Assembly: GCA_900321795.1 (NCBI GenBank)
Contig: ONXO01000093.1
Coordinates: 1-27,818 of the forward strand
DNA from: an uncultured Eubacteriales bacterium
Lineage (GTDB): Bacteria; Bacillota_I; Bacilli_A; RF39; UBA660
Length of the DNA stretch: 27,818 bases
Reading direction: 5' to 3'
Shown here piece by piece: positions 15,150 to 21,485 of the stretch; positions within the stretch are counted from its first letter, which is position 1, and each line of letters begins with the position of its first letter. The notes under the pieces are model-generated. The model worked only from the letters and a program-made list of their open reading frames with translations, did not search any database and was not told where the DNA came from. The position numbers and the translations under genes are program-made.

Positions 15150-16354
15150 CTAAGAGGAACCCTAATTTTACATATGGTTCCTTTTCCTTTTTTAGAAGAA
15201 TATGAAAGTGTACCTTTATGTGATGAAATAATTTCTCTACTCAAGCTAACTCCTAAACCAGTGCCATAAGGTTTAGTTGTATAAAAAGGTTCTCTTATTT
15301 TATCTAGTGTATTTTTGTCCATTCCCATTCCATTATCTTTAACATATATAAATACACTTGCAGTAGAAGTAAACACAGAAACACTTACTTTTCCATATTC
15401 TTCGCAAGCTTCAGCAGCATTCTTAATTATGTTTAGAATTACCTGTTTTAATCTGTTATAATCGCCATTTATGTAAATATCTTCCTCTATTTCAAAAGAG
15501 TAATAGATATGCTTATCTAAAAAGAAAGGAACAATTATTTCTTTTACTTCTTCAATTAAATCATCTAAACATATTTCTTCTACATTCAGTTTAATCTTAC
15601 TAAATTCTTTAAAATCATCCAATAAATTTAAAGTTCTATTTATTTCACTATTTATAATAGTTAGATATCTAATTGATTTTTCTTTATTATCAATATTAAA
15701 CATATCCAAATAACCTTTAACTACACATAGAGGATTCTTAATTTCATGTGTTATTTTAAAAAGATTGAGCTTTAAATTTTTTTCTTTTTCAAATTCCTTT
15801 AAAGTAGTGTGCATATGTATTATATTATTTGCTTCTTCTATAGAAAAACTAATTAATTTAATATTTATTATATAGATAAATATTGAAATTAAATTAAAAA
15901 ATATATTTTTAGTAATTAAGATATTAATTATTAAAGTAAAAAACACTATTAATATAGATATATCTATTAAAAAATTATTGCTTTTAGCCTTAAATAAATA
16001 AATGTAGTAAATAATATACAAACTAGTAAAGAAAGCTAATATTAAATAAGAAGAGTAGTTAAGAGTATTTATTAAATATTCTCCTAAAATTAAACTTATC
16101 AAAAATGTATCTAAGCTCTTTTTATAAATAAAAGCTATCAGCAAAGGTGTTATTATAGATACAAATTGATATTCTGAAGGAATAAAATCTTTATATATTA
16201 TAGATAAATAAAGTGAAGAGTATAAAACTATAGAAAGTATTATAGTATTCTTTTCTTTTTTTATATTTTGATTGTATAATGTAAAATATTCATATATTAA
16301 TATAGGAAATAATACTAGTATATCATTAATAATTAAAGCTTCTATTGTTAACAT
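15146..16354 (-). CDS. Orphan membrane sensor histidine kinase, sporulation-kinase-like
   Basis: 402 residues. The N-terminal half (about 5-175) has some five to six closely packed membrane segments and no extracellular or PAS domain. The DHp domain carries FKITHEIKNPLCVVKGYLD (H203). The ATPase domain has the N box (ILNIIKNAAEA, N308/N312), DNGMGMD (340-346) and a GTGLGVSLSREII G2 box (364-376). The architecture resembles KinB-type sporulation kinases. No response regulator gene is nearby, which fits a kinase feeding a phosphorelay. Two tandem Spo0A-type boxes lie just upstream of its start. GGTGAT precedes ATG 16354. Pairing with Spo0A is inferred. Confidence 0.88.
   Translation of the reverse strand: MLTIEALIINDILVLFPILIYEYFTLYNQNIKKEKNTIILSIVLYSSLYLSIIYKDFIPSEYQFVSIITPLLIAFIYKKSLDTFLISLILGEYLINTLNYSSYLILAFFTSLYIIYYIYLFKAKSNNFLIDISILIVFFTLIINILITKNIFFNLISIFIYIINIKLISFSIEEANNIIHMHTTLKEFEKEKNLKLNLFKITHEIKNPLCVVKGYLDMFNIDNKEKSIRYLTIINSEINRTLNLLDDFKEFSKIKLNVEEICLDDLIEEVKEIIVPFFLDKHIYYSFEIEEDIYINGDYNRLKQVILNIIKNAAEACEEYGKVSVSVFTSTASVFIYVKDNGMGMDKNTLDKIREPFYTTKPYGTGLGVSLSREIISSHKGTLSYSSKKGKGTICKIRVPLS
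15155..15185 (+). terminator. Terminator of the small Tyr/Pro-rich gene
   Basis: AGGAACC (15155-15161) pairs with GGTTCCT (15176-15182), then T-rich sequence. It lies inside the 3' end of the convergent kinase gene. Confidence 0.6.
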
Positions 16355-16370
16355 ATTCTATCACCAATGA

Positions 16371-16408
16371 AAGTGTAACATAAAAAAAATGCGAAATTTG
16401 TCGAATTC
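16371..16408 (-). promoter_or_regulatory. Probable kinase promoter, -35 overlapping a Spo0A box
   Basis: Minus strand: TCGACA followed after 16 bp by TATGTT, in the interval upstream of ATG 16354. The TCGACA is part of the reverse complement of the first TGTCGAA box. This is the same -35 and spacer as before sirA. The -10 is poor (4 of 6). Confidence 0.4.
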
Positions 16409-16415
16409 TGTCGAA
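16399..16415 (+). promoter_or_regulatory. Tandem Spo0A boxes (TGTCGAA x2, 10-bp phase)
   Basis: TGTCGAA at 16399-16405 and again at 16409-16415, both matching the Spo0A consensus TGNCGAA perfectly. A third CGAA (16392-16395) is in the same 10-bp phase. They lie 45-60 bp upstream of the kinase start codon. Tandem 0A boxes one turn apart are typical of Spo0A-controlled promoters. Confidence 0.6.
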
Positions 16416-16432
16416 AAAGGTAAAGTATTGCC

Positions 16433-16456
16433 AAAAAAAAGAAGTATTGCTACTTC
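16433..16456 (-). terminator. Terminator of the EIIB-like gene
   Basis: On the minus strand GAAGTA pairs with TACTTC around GCAA, followed by eight T. The TAG stop codon of the gene lies in the hairpin. Confidence 0.8.
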
Positions 16457-16764
16457 AAATCTTTCATATACGCTTTAAGTCTTTTACTATTAGGACCTAG
16501 TATAATCTTAAACTCATTTTCAACTTCAACAATTCCCTTAGCGCCTAGTTTTGTTATACCATCTTTATCTACTAATGATGGATCTTTTACTTTAATATTA
16601 AGTCTAGATAAGTTTTCATTAACTTCAATTATATTGTCTTTACCACCTAAATAATTTATTAATTTATTAATTTTTATTGTAAAATCTTTTTTGTTAATCT
16701 TTATAACTATTATAGATATTAAAATTAATACTGCTATTATTATTAAATATTCTATATAATCCAT
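16450..16764 (-). CDS. Membrane-anchored PTS EIIB-like domain lacking the phosphorylated Cys
   Basis: 104 residues. A membrane helix (about 5-22) is followed by a single EIIB domain of the glucose/N-acetylglucosamine PTS family: INYLGGKDNII, LSRLNIKVKDPSLVDKDGI, LGAKGIVEVENEFKIILGP. In working EIIB domains the segment reads (D/N)xCxTRLR with a phosphorylated cysteine; here it is NENLSRLN, with Asn51 at the Cys position, and the protein has no cysteine at all. It therefore cannot pass phosphate to sugar. No EIIC or EIIA gene is nearby. A role as a sensor, scaffold or partner-binding domain is inferred. AGGAGTGAT sits at the predicted transcript start. Confidence 0.8.
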   Translation of the reverse strand: MDYIEYLIIIAVLILISIIVIKINKKDFTIKINKLINYLGGKDNIIEVNENLSRLNIKVKDPSLVDKDGITKLGAKGIVEVENEFKIILGPNSKRLKAYMKDLK

Positions 16765-16785
16765 ATTTTAATCACTCCTTATATA

Positions 16786-16791
16786 ATTATA
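16786..16791 (-). promoter_or_regulatory. -10 of the EIIB-like gene
   Basis: TATAAT on the minus strand (16791-16786). Seven bases further is 16779, the first A of AGGAGTGAT, so the leader is about 15 nt. The -35 (TTTCTT at 17 bp) is weak. Confidence 0.55.
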
Positions 16792-16822
16792 CTATTAAAC
16801 CTTTTAAAAAGAAACAATAATT

Positions 16823-16859
16823 TTCACAAATATTTCACAATGTTTTCACAAAACTAACA
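16823..16859 (+). promoter_or_regulatory. Pho box: three TTCACA repeats at 11-bp spacing
   Basis: TTCACA at 16823-16828, 16834-16839 and 16845-16850, each inside an identical TTTCACAA and exactly 11 bp apart, plus a CTAACA at 16854-16859. Bacillus PhoP binds TT(A/C)ACA half-sites in this phase. The third repeat overlaps the -35 position of the VTC promoter, the usual place for PhoP activation. Phosphate-starvation control of the operon is inferred. Confidence 0.7.
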
Positions 16860-16865
16860 ATAAAC

Positions 16866-16871
16866 TATACT
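16866..16871 (+). promoter_or_regulatory. -10 of the VTC operon
   Basis: TATACT (16866-16871), 15 bp after the last TTCACA. There is no standard -35, as expected for an activator-dependent promoter. Predicted start near 16878. Confidence 0.5.
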
Positions 16872-16900
16872 AAAATAATAACCAGAAAGGAAGGAAAGGT

Positions 16901-17602
16901 ATGTATATAGAAAATTTTCAAAGAATAGAAAAAAAATATTTACTTACTAAAAGTGAATATGAAAAAGTTATTAGTGATTTAAGTGAATTTATAAAACCAG
17001 ATATTTATCCTGATAGTAAAATATGTAATATATATTTTGATACAGATAATGATACAGTGATTATTAATTCACTCGAGCATCCTAAATACAAAGAAAAAGT
17101 TAGGCTTAGATCTTACATAATTCCTAATATGGATTCTACTGTATTCCTTGAAATAAAAAAGAAGTGTAGTGAAACAGTAGGGAAAAGGAGAATAGCTTTA
17201 AAACTAAATGATTTTTATAGATATATGAAAGGAGATAGAAACTTAGATGTAAATAAACAAATATTAAATGAAATAGATTATGCGATTACTTCTAAAAAAC
17301 TAAAACCCAAAATATTCTTAGCATATGATAGAAAAAGCTATATATCTAATGAAGAAGATATAAGAATAACATTTGATAGTAAGATAAGAAGTAGAAGAGA
17401 AGATTTATGTTTAGAAATGGGAGATTCAGGGAAGCTTTATTTCAATGAGGAGATGTATATAATGGAGATAAAGACTCTTAACAATTACCCACTTTGGCTT
17501 ACAAGGATTCTTTCAAAGAATAATATATACCCAACTTCATTTTCAAAGTATGGAAAAATATTTACTAATGAACGAATAGAGGAGGAAAAAGTTTATGTTT
17601 AA
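16901..17602 (+). CDS. VTC-domain polyphosphate polymerase
   Basis: 233 residues, a stand-alone VTC domain (triphosphate-tunnel metalloenzyme fold) with no SPX or membrane part. All tunnel-type motifs are visible: RIEKKYLL (8-15), IYFDTDN (44-50), KVRLRSY (66-72), FLEIKKK (82-88), GKRRIAL (94-100), AYDRKSY (141-147), RITFD (155-159), MEIKT (188-192) and SFSKY (213-217). Yeast Vtc4 uses this fold to make polyphosphate from ATP; bacterial VTC proteins are named by homology. It overlaps the DUF4956 gene by 8 bases and lies behind a Pho box, supporting a role in phosphate handling. GGAAGGAAAGG precedes ATG 16901. Confidence 0.93.
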   Translation: MYIENFQRIEKKYLLTKSEYEKVISDLSEFIKPDIYPDSKICNIYFDTDNDTVIINSLEHPKYKEKVRLRSYIIPNMDSTVFLEIKKKCSETVGKRRIALKLNDFYRYMKGDRNLDVNKQILNEIDYAITSKKLKPKIFLAYDRKSYISNEEDIRITFDSKIRSRREDLCLEMGDSGKLYFNEEMYIMEIKTLNNYPLWLTRILSKNNIYPTSFSKYGKIFTNERIEEEKVYV

Positions 17603-18257
17603 TAGTATTTTAACAGAAAGTTTAAGTTTGATATCATTTGCACTATGTATAGGAGTAGCTCTTTTACTAGGACTTGTAATAAGTTTTGTACATATGAAGA
17701 CAAGTACTTATTCTAAAAATTTTGCAATTACACTTGCAGTAATTCCAGCTTTAATTAGCACAGTAATAATGATGGTTAATGGAAATTTAGGAACATCAAT
17801 AGCGATACTTGGTTCATTTAGCCTTATAAGGTTTAGGTCTCTTCCAGGTAATTCAAAAGAAATAATGAATGTATTCTTTGCTATGGCAGTAGGCTTAGCT
17901 TGTGGTACAGGTTATGTAGGATTTGCAGCTTTAATAACTATAGTAGTATCATTATTTACAATACTTTTATCTATATCTAATTTTGGAGAAGATAAAAGCG
18001 GATTAAAAGTCCTTAAAATAGTGGTACCAGAAGATATGGATTACACAAGTATATTTGATGATATATTCAAATTATACACAAAAGAAGTCACAGAAACTAT
18101 GACTAGAACAATAAATATGGGTAGTATGTATGAGTTAACTTATAATGTAAGACTTAAAAACGAAAAAGAAGAAAAAGCATTTATAGACGAATTAAGAACT
18201 AGAAATGGTAATTTAAAAGTGAGCTTATCACACCCAATGATGGAGGAGGCATTATAA
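17595..18257 (+). CDS. DUF4956 family membrane protein
   Basis: 220 residues. About four membrane segments lie in residues 10-128, with the conserved LGSFSLIRFRSLPGNSKEI loop and a GLACGTGY motif in the following helix, the hallmark of DUF4956. A soluble C-terminal domain (about 130-220) is probably cytoplasmic. Function is unknown; the family is recurrently found beside VTC polymerases, so it may transport or tether polyphosphate or the downstream surface protein. It is translationally coupled to the VTC gene (AGAGGAGG just inside the end of VTC; 8-base overlap), and the next gene begins 1 base after its stop. Confidence 0.9.
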   Translation: MFNSILTESLSLISFALCIGVALLLGLVISFVHMKTSTYSKNFAITLAVIPALISTVIMMVNGNLGTSIAILGSFSLIRFRSLPGNSKEIMNVFFAMAVGLACGTGYVGFAALITIVVSLFTILLSISNFGEDKSGLKVLKIVVPEDMDYTSIFDDIFKLYTKEVTETMTRTINMGSMYELTYNVRLKNEKEEKAFIDELRTRNGNLKVSLSHPMMEEAL

Positions 18258-18258
18258 A

Positions 18259-19665
18259 ATGAAAGACAAAAAACAAATTATATTAATTATAATTGTATCT
18301 ATATTAGCATTAGTTTTAGCTTTAGTATTCTATTTGAATTTTAAAGAGACAAGTTCTACTAGTTTAAGCAAATCTAATCTAAACTATAACACTAGTGTAA
18401 ACACTTCTAATTTGAGTTCTAAAGAAGTAACAAGCGATTATAAAATAACGACGGGAGGCGAGTATACTTTAACAGGCGAGATAAACACTACAGTTTACAT
18501 TGATACAGAAGAAACAGTTAAATTAGTGCTTGATGGAGTAAATATTACAAGCACAAATGGGCCAGCTATATATGTTGCCAATGCTAAGAATGTAGTAATT
18601 TACCTAAAAGAAGGAACCACAAATACTATAACTGATTCTGCTTTATATAGTTTTACTGATGAGGAAGCTAATGGATGCATATATTCTAAAGATGACTTAT
18701 TTATTGAAGGAGAAGGTACTTTAATAGTTAATGCTAATTATGAAGATGGTATAGTATCAAAAGATGATTTAGTAATCAACAGTGGAAATATAACAATAAA
18801 TAGTAAAGATGATGCTATTCGTGGTAAAGATAGTGTTGTAATTACTGATGGAAACTTTACTATAAATGCCGAAGGAGATGGTATTAAATCAACTGATAGT
18901 AATGAAGAAGATAAAGGATATATTGTAATTGAAGGTGGAACATTTAATATAACTGCAGTAAATGATGGAATCGAGGCTGTTACAACCCTTCTAATAAAAG
19001 ATGGAGATTTCACTATAAAAACAACAGGCAATGCAAGTTCTTCTTCAGCTAAAGGATTAAAATCTGGTAAACTTATACAAATAGATGGTGGAACATTTGA
19101 TATAAACACTACTGATGACGCAGTTCACTCAGACGGCAACATCCAAATAAATAATGGTAATATTACTATAAATAGTAAGGATGACGCAGTACATGCTGAT
19201 GGGATGCTTGAAATAAACGGTGGAACACTTAATATAACAGCTGCCGAAGGATTAGAAGCAACTTACGTAAAAATAAATGACGGAACTATTAACATCAGTG
19301 CAAGTGATGACGGAATAAATGCAGGAAATAAATCAAGCAGCTATTCTGTTAAAGTGGAAATTAATGGTGGTAATATTACTATTAATATGGGACAAGGTGA
19401 TACTGATGGCGTTGATTCAAATGGCGATATTGTTATTAATGGTGGAACGATAAGTGTTACTGGACAATCTACATTTGATTATGATGGAACTGGTACAATT
19501 AATGGTGGAACAGTAATATGCAATGGTGAAAAAGTTACATCATTACCTAACCAATTCATGGGTGGTGCCGGCACCGGCATGATGCCTGGAAACATAAAAG
19601 GAGGTGATAAAGAAGGTCAAACAGGAAACACACAAAACCAAGGAGGAAGACAAAGAATGAGATAA
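18259..19665 (+). CDS. Anchored beta-helix carbohydrate-binding protein (Cthe_2159-like)
   Basis: 468 residues. A signal-anchor helix (about 6-25) and a Ser/Asn-rich spacer are followed by about 360 residues of short beta-strand repeats of the type INGGTxxIxxxDDAVHxDGxIxI, characteristic of a right-handed parallel beta-helix. Repeated DD/DG positions suggest calcium sites. The pattern matches the carbohydrate-binding family of Clostridium thermocellum Cthe_2159, which binds pectate-like polymers. The C-terminal tail (about 435-468) is Gly/Gln/Asn-rich and ends QRMR. No LPXTG or lipobox Cys is present, so it is held by the N-terminal helix. Last gene of the VTC operon; GGAGGAGG precedes ATG 18259. 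Confidence 0.85.
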   Translation: MKDKKQIILIIIVSILALVLALVFYLNFKETSSTSLSKSNLNYNTSVNTSNLSSKEVTSDYKITTGGEYTLTGEINTTVYIDTEETVKLVLDGVNITSTNGPAIYVANAKNVVIYLKEGTTNTITDSALYSFTDEEANGCIYSKDDLFIEGEGTLIVNANYEDGIVSKDDLVINSGNITINSKDDAIRGKDSVVITDGNFTINAEGDGIKSTDSNEEDKGYIVIEGGTFNITAVNDGIEAVTTLLIKDGDFTIKTTGNASSSSAKGLKSGKLIQIDGGTFDINTTDDAVHSDGNIQINNGNITINSKDDAVHADGMLEINGGTLNITAAEGLEATYVKINDGTINISASDDGINAGNKSSSYSVKVEINGGNITINMGQGDTDGVDSNGDIVINGGTISVTGQSTFDYDGTGTINGGTVICNGEKVTSLPNQFMGGAGTGMMPGNIKGGDKEGQTGNTQNQGGRQRMR

Positions 19666-19672
19666 ATACAGA

Positions 19673-19708
19673 AGATAGCTAGTATGACTATTAGCTATCT
19701 TTTTTTTT
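19673..19708 (+). terminator. Terminator of the VTC operon
   Basis: AGATAGCTA (19673-19681) pairs perfectly with TAGCTATCT (19692-19700), followed by a run of T to 19708. Confidence 0.9.
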
Positions 19709-19715
19709 CACAATA

Positions 19716-19724
19716 TGATATACT
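19716..19724 (+). promoter_or_regulatory. Extended -10 promoter of the ATP-grasp gene
   Basis: TGATATACT (19716-19724), eight bases after the T tract of the preceding terminator. The predicted start near 19731 is the first base of AGGTGAAA, so the leader is about 12 nt. Confidence 0.55.
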
Positions 19725-19742
19725 TTTGTTAGGTGAAAACTA

Positions 19743-20738
19743 ATGAAAAAAATGAAATACATGATTGAAAGAATTATAAAACTTGATTACAAGAATATGT
19801 TTAGAATTACCAAATCTATATCTAAAAAAGCACAAAAGAATTACTTCTTTATTTTATTTGACATTATTTACTGTGGTTTTAAATATGGAGCCGGTTATTA
19901 TGATTATCAAGAATTTGAATTTTATAATTTAAATAAAGAAGAAAGAAAAACATATTTAACTAGAAGAAAAAATAACGAAATAGTGAGTAAATATAATGAT
20001 AAAAATAGTTTTTATAAATTTGAAGATAAAATTAAATTTAATGAATTATTTTCTAAATATTTAAAAAGAGATTGGATTTATTTAGAAGGTAAAGATTATA
20101 ATGATTTCATAACTTTTTTTAGCAAACATAAAAGTATAATAGTTAAACCAATAGATGCATCCGGTGGAGAAGGAATAGAAAAGTTTGAATATACAAATGA
20201 ATTAAAAGCAAAAGAAATATATAATAATCTTATAAAGAACAAACAATTGTTAATCGAAGAAGTTATTATACAGGATGAAGAAATGAATAAGCTTTATGAT
20301 AAATCAGTAAATACTTTAAGAATGTTTACTTTTTATAAAGATGGAAAGTCTCACTTTTTACAGGCAGTTCTTAAAATAGGTAATGGTGGAGTAATAGATA
20401 ATTTTTCTAATGGTGGCATGTATACTTTTGTAAATGATGAAGGAAAAGTATTTGCACCTGCTATTGATAGAGATGATAATATATATAAGATTCATCCAAT
20501 ATCTCATAAAGAAATAATTAATTTTACAGTTCCTATGTTTGACAAAGCAATAGAATTAGTTAAAGAATGCGCTAAAGTAGTACCTGAAATTGGATATGTG
20601 GGATGGGACGTAGCAATAAGCAAAGAAGGCCCAGTAATTGTAGAAGGAAATTGCTTCCCAGGTGTGTATCAAGTAAAACCGAGTTTTGTAGATAAAAAAG
20701 AAGGTTTGCTTCCTAAGTATAATGAAATAATGAAGTAG
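19743..20738 (+). CDS. ATP-grasp enzyme of the sugar-transfer-associated type
   Basis: 331 residues. The N-terminal third is basic and helical (SKKAQKNYFFILFDIIYCGFKYGAGYYDYQ). It is followed by an ATP-grasp fold: IVKPIDASGGEGI (nucleotide lysine and glycine-rich loop), LLIEEVI (hinge), NTLRMFTF, and GYVGWDVAISKEGPVIVEGN with the metal-binding Asp, Glu and Asn. This is the pattern of the sugar-transfer-associated ATP-grasp family, usually found in exopolysaccharide or cell-wall glycan clusters, where it probably joins an amino acid or other carboxylate to a sugar. No glycosyltransferase is nearby. Monocistronic between two terminators. Substrate unknown. Confidence 0.82.
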   Translation: MKKMKYMIERIIKLDYKNMFRITKSISKKAQKNYFFILFDIIYCGFKYGAGYYDYQEFEFYNLNKEERKTYLTRRKNNEIVSKYNDKNSFYKFEDKIKFNELFSKYLKRDWIYLEGKDYNDFITFFSKHKSIIVKPIDASGGEGIEKFEYTNELKAKEIYNNLIKNKQLLIEEVIIQDEEMNKLYDKSVNTLRMFTFYKDGKSHFLQAVLKIGNGGVIDNFSNGGMYTFVNDEGKVFAPAIDRDDNIYKIHPISHKEIINFTVPMFDKAIELVKECAKVVPEIGYVGWDVAISKEGPVIVEGNCFPGVYQVKPSFVDKKEGLLPKYNEIMK

Positions 20739-20745
20739 AAAGTAA

Positions 20746-20777
20746 TAATAAAGCCTAGCATATGCTAGGCTTTATTA
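20746..20777. terminator. Bidirectional terminator (32-bp perfect palindrome)
   Basis: A perfect 32-bp palindrome centred between 20761 and 20762 (core AAAGCCTAGC/GCTAGGCTTT). It serves the ATP-grasp gene on the plus strand and gatD on the minus strand; the gatD stop codon lies in its right end. Confidence 0.85.
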
Positions 20778-21485
20778 CTTAGTTAATTCATTAATTGCTA
20801 AATTATAGCTATCTTGTTCATCTTTATATTCAATTTCGTTGTATATAAAGTTTTCATTTTTTTCTTTACACAAGTTAGTTACAAAATATTTTAGTATATG
20901 AGGATTTCTTACTAATATAGGTCCCGTTAAAAAAGTCCCAAATGTGTTTTTGTAATGAAAGCCTTCATTTATAAAATTAATTTTTTCTTCACTTTCTCCA
21001 GAAATCTTAATTATTTGGAAAAGTGAATTTTCATTATCTATAACTTTTGATGAAGTATTTATAAATCCAATTGTTGGTTTATCAAATGTTTTACTTTTTA
21101 GAATTACATCTGAAGTAATTCTATTCTTTGTTGATATAGTTCTAAAATCAAATATTCCTAAAGCTTCATTATTATCAATTGATTTACCTAGTATTTCATA
21201 AGTTATACCTGTCATTAGTAAATATTTATTATCTTCTATATAATTTATTAAATCATCTTTATATCTTAACAAATCTTTTAAAACCAAGTCTCTATTTCTT
21301 TCAGTGCCTTCTCCTATGAAAATAAAATCATATTTACCAAGCTCTATTTTTTCACCAAGTGTTTTTTTGTCAATTACTACATCAGCACCTTGGTCTATTA
21401 AATGCTTTTCAAGTAAAAGTAAATTAGCATATTCTCCATATAGATTCATTAAATCATAATATAAGTGTAATACTCTTATTTTCAT
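20775..21485 (-). CDS. gatD: GatD-like amidotransferase subunit lacking the catalytic Cys and His
   Basis: 236 residues, the normal GatD length. In Staphylococcus aureus GatD supplies ammonia from glutamine to MurT, which amidates the D-Glu of lipid II. Family landmarks are kept: LYYDLMNLYGEYANLL, FIFIGEGTERNRD, ALGIFDFRT and NEGFHYKNTFGTFLTGPIL. The nucleophile segment (TICGGYQFLGK in S. aureus, as I recall it) reads MTGITYEILGK, placing Gly93 at the Cys position. The catalytic-His segment TYLHGP reads TFLTGP (Thr187), and the GFENHGG segment is GFINTSS. Glutaminase activity should be absent. The start overlaps the murT stop by one base (TAATG). Confidence 0.88.
   Translation of the reverse strand: MKIRVLHLYYDLMNLYGEYANLLLLEKHLIDQGADVVIDKKTLGEKIELGKYDFIFIGEGTERNRDLVLKDLLRYKDDLINYIEDNKYLLMTGITYEILGKSIDNNEALGIFDFRTISTKNRITSDVILKSKTFDKPTIGFINTSSKVIDNENSLFQIIKISGESEEKINFINEGFHYKNTFGTFLTGPILVRNPHILKYFVTNLCKEKNENFIYNEIEYKDEQDSYNLAINELTK

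Noticed and set aside
16822..16851. 11-bp repeats as iterons of an origin or a mini CRISPR
   Set aside because: Only three short repeats, in Pho-box spacing directly before a promoter; no DnaA boxes, Rep gene or cas genes.
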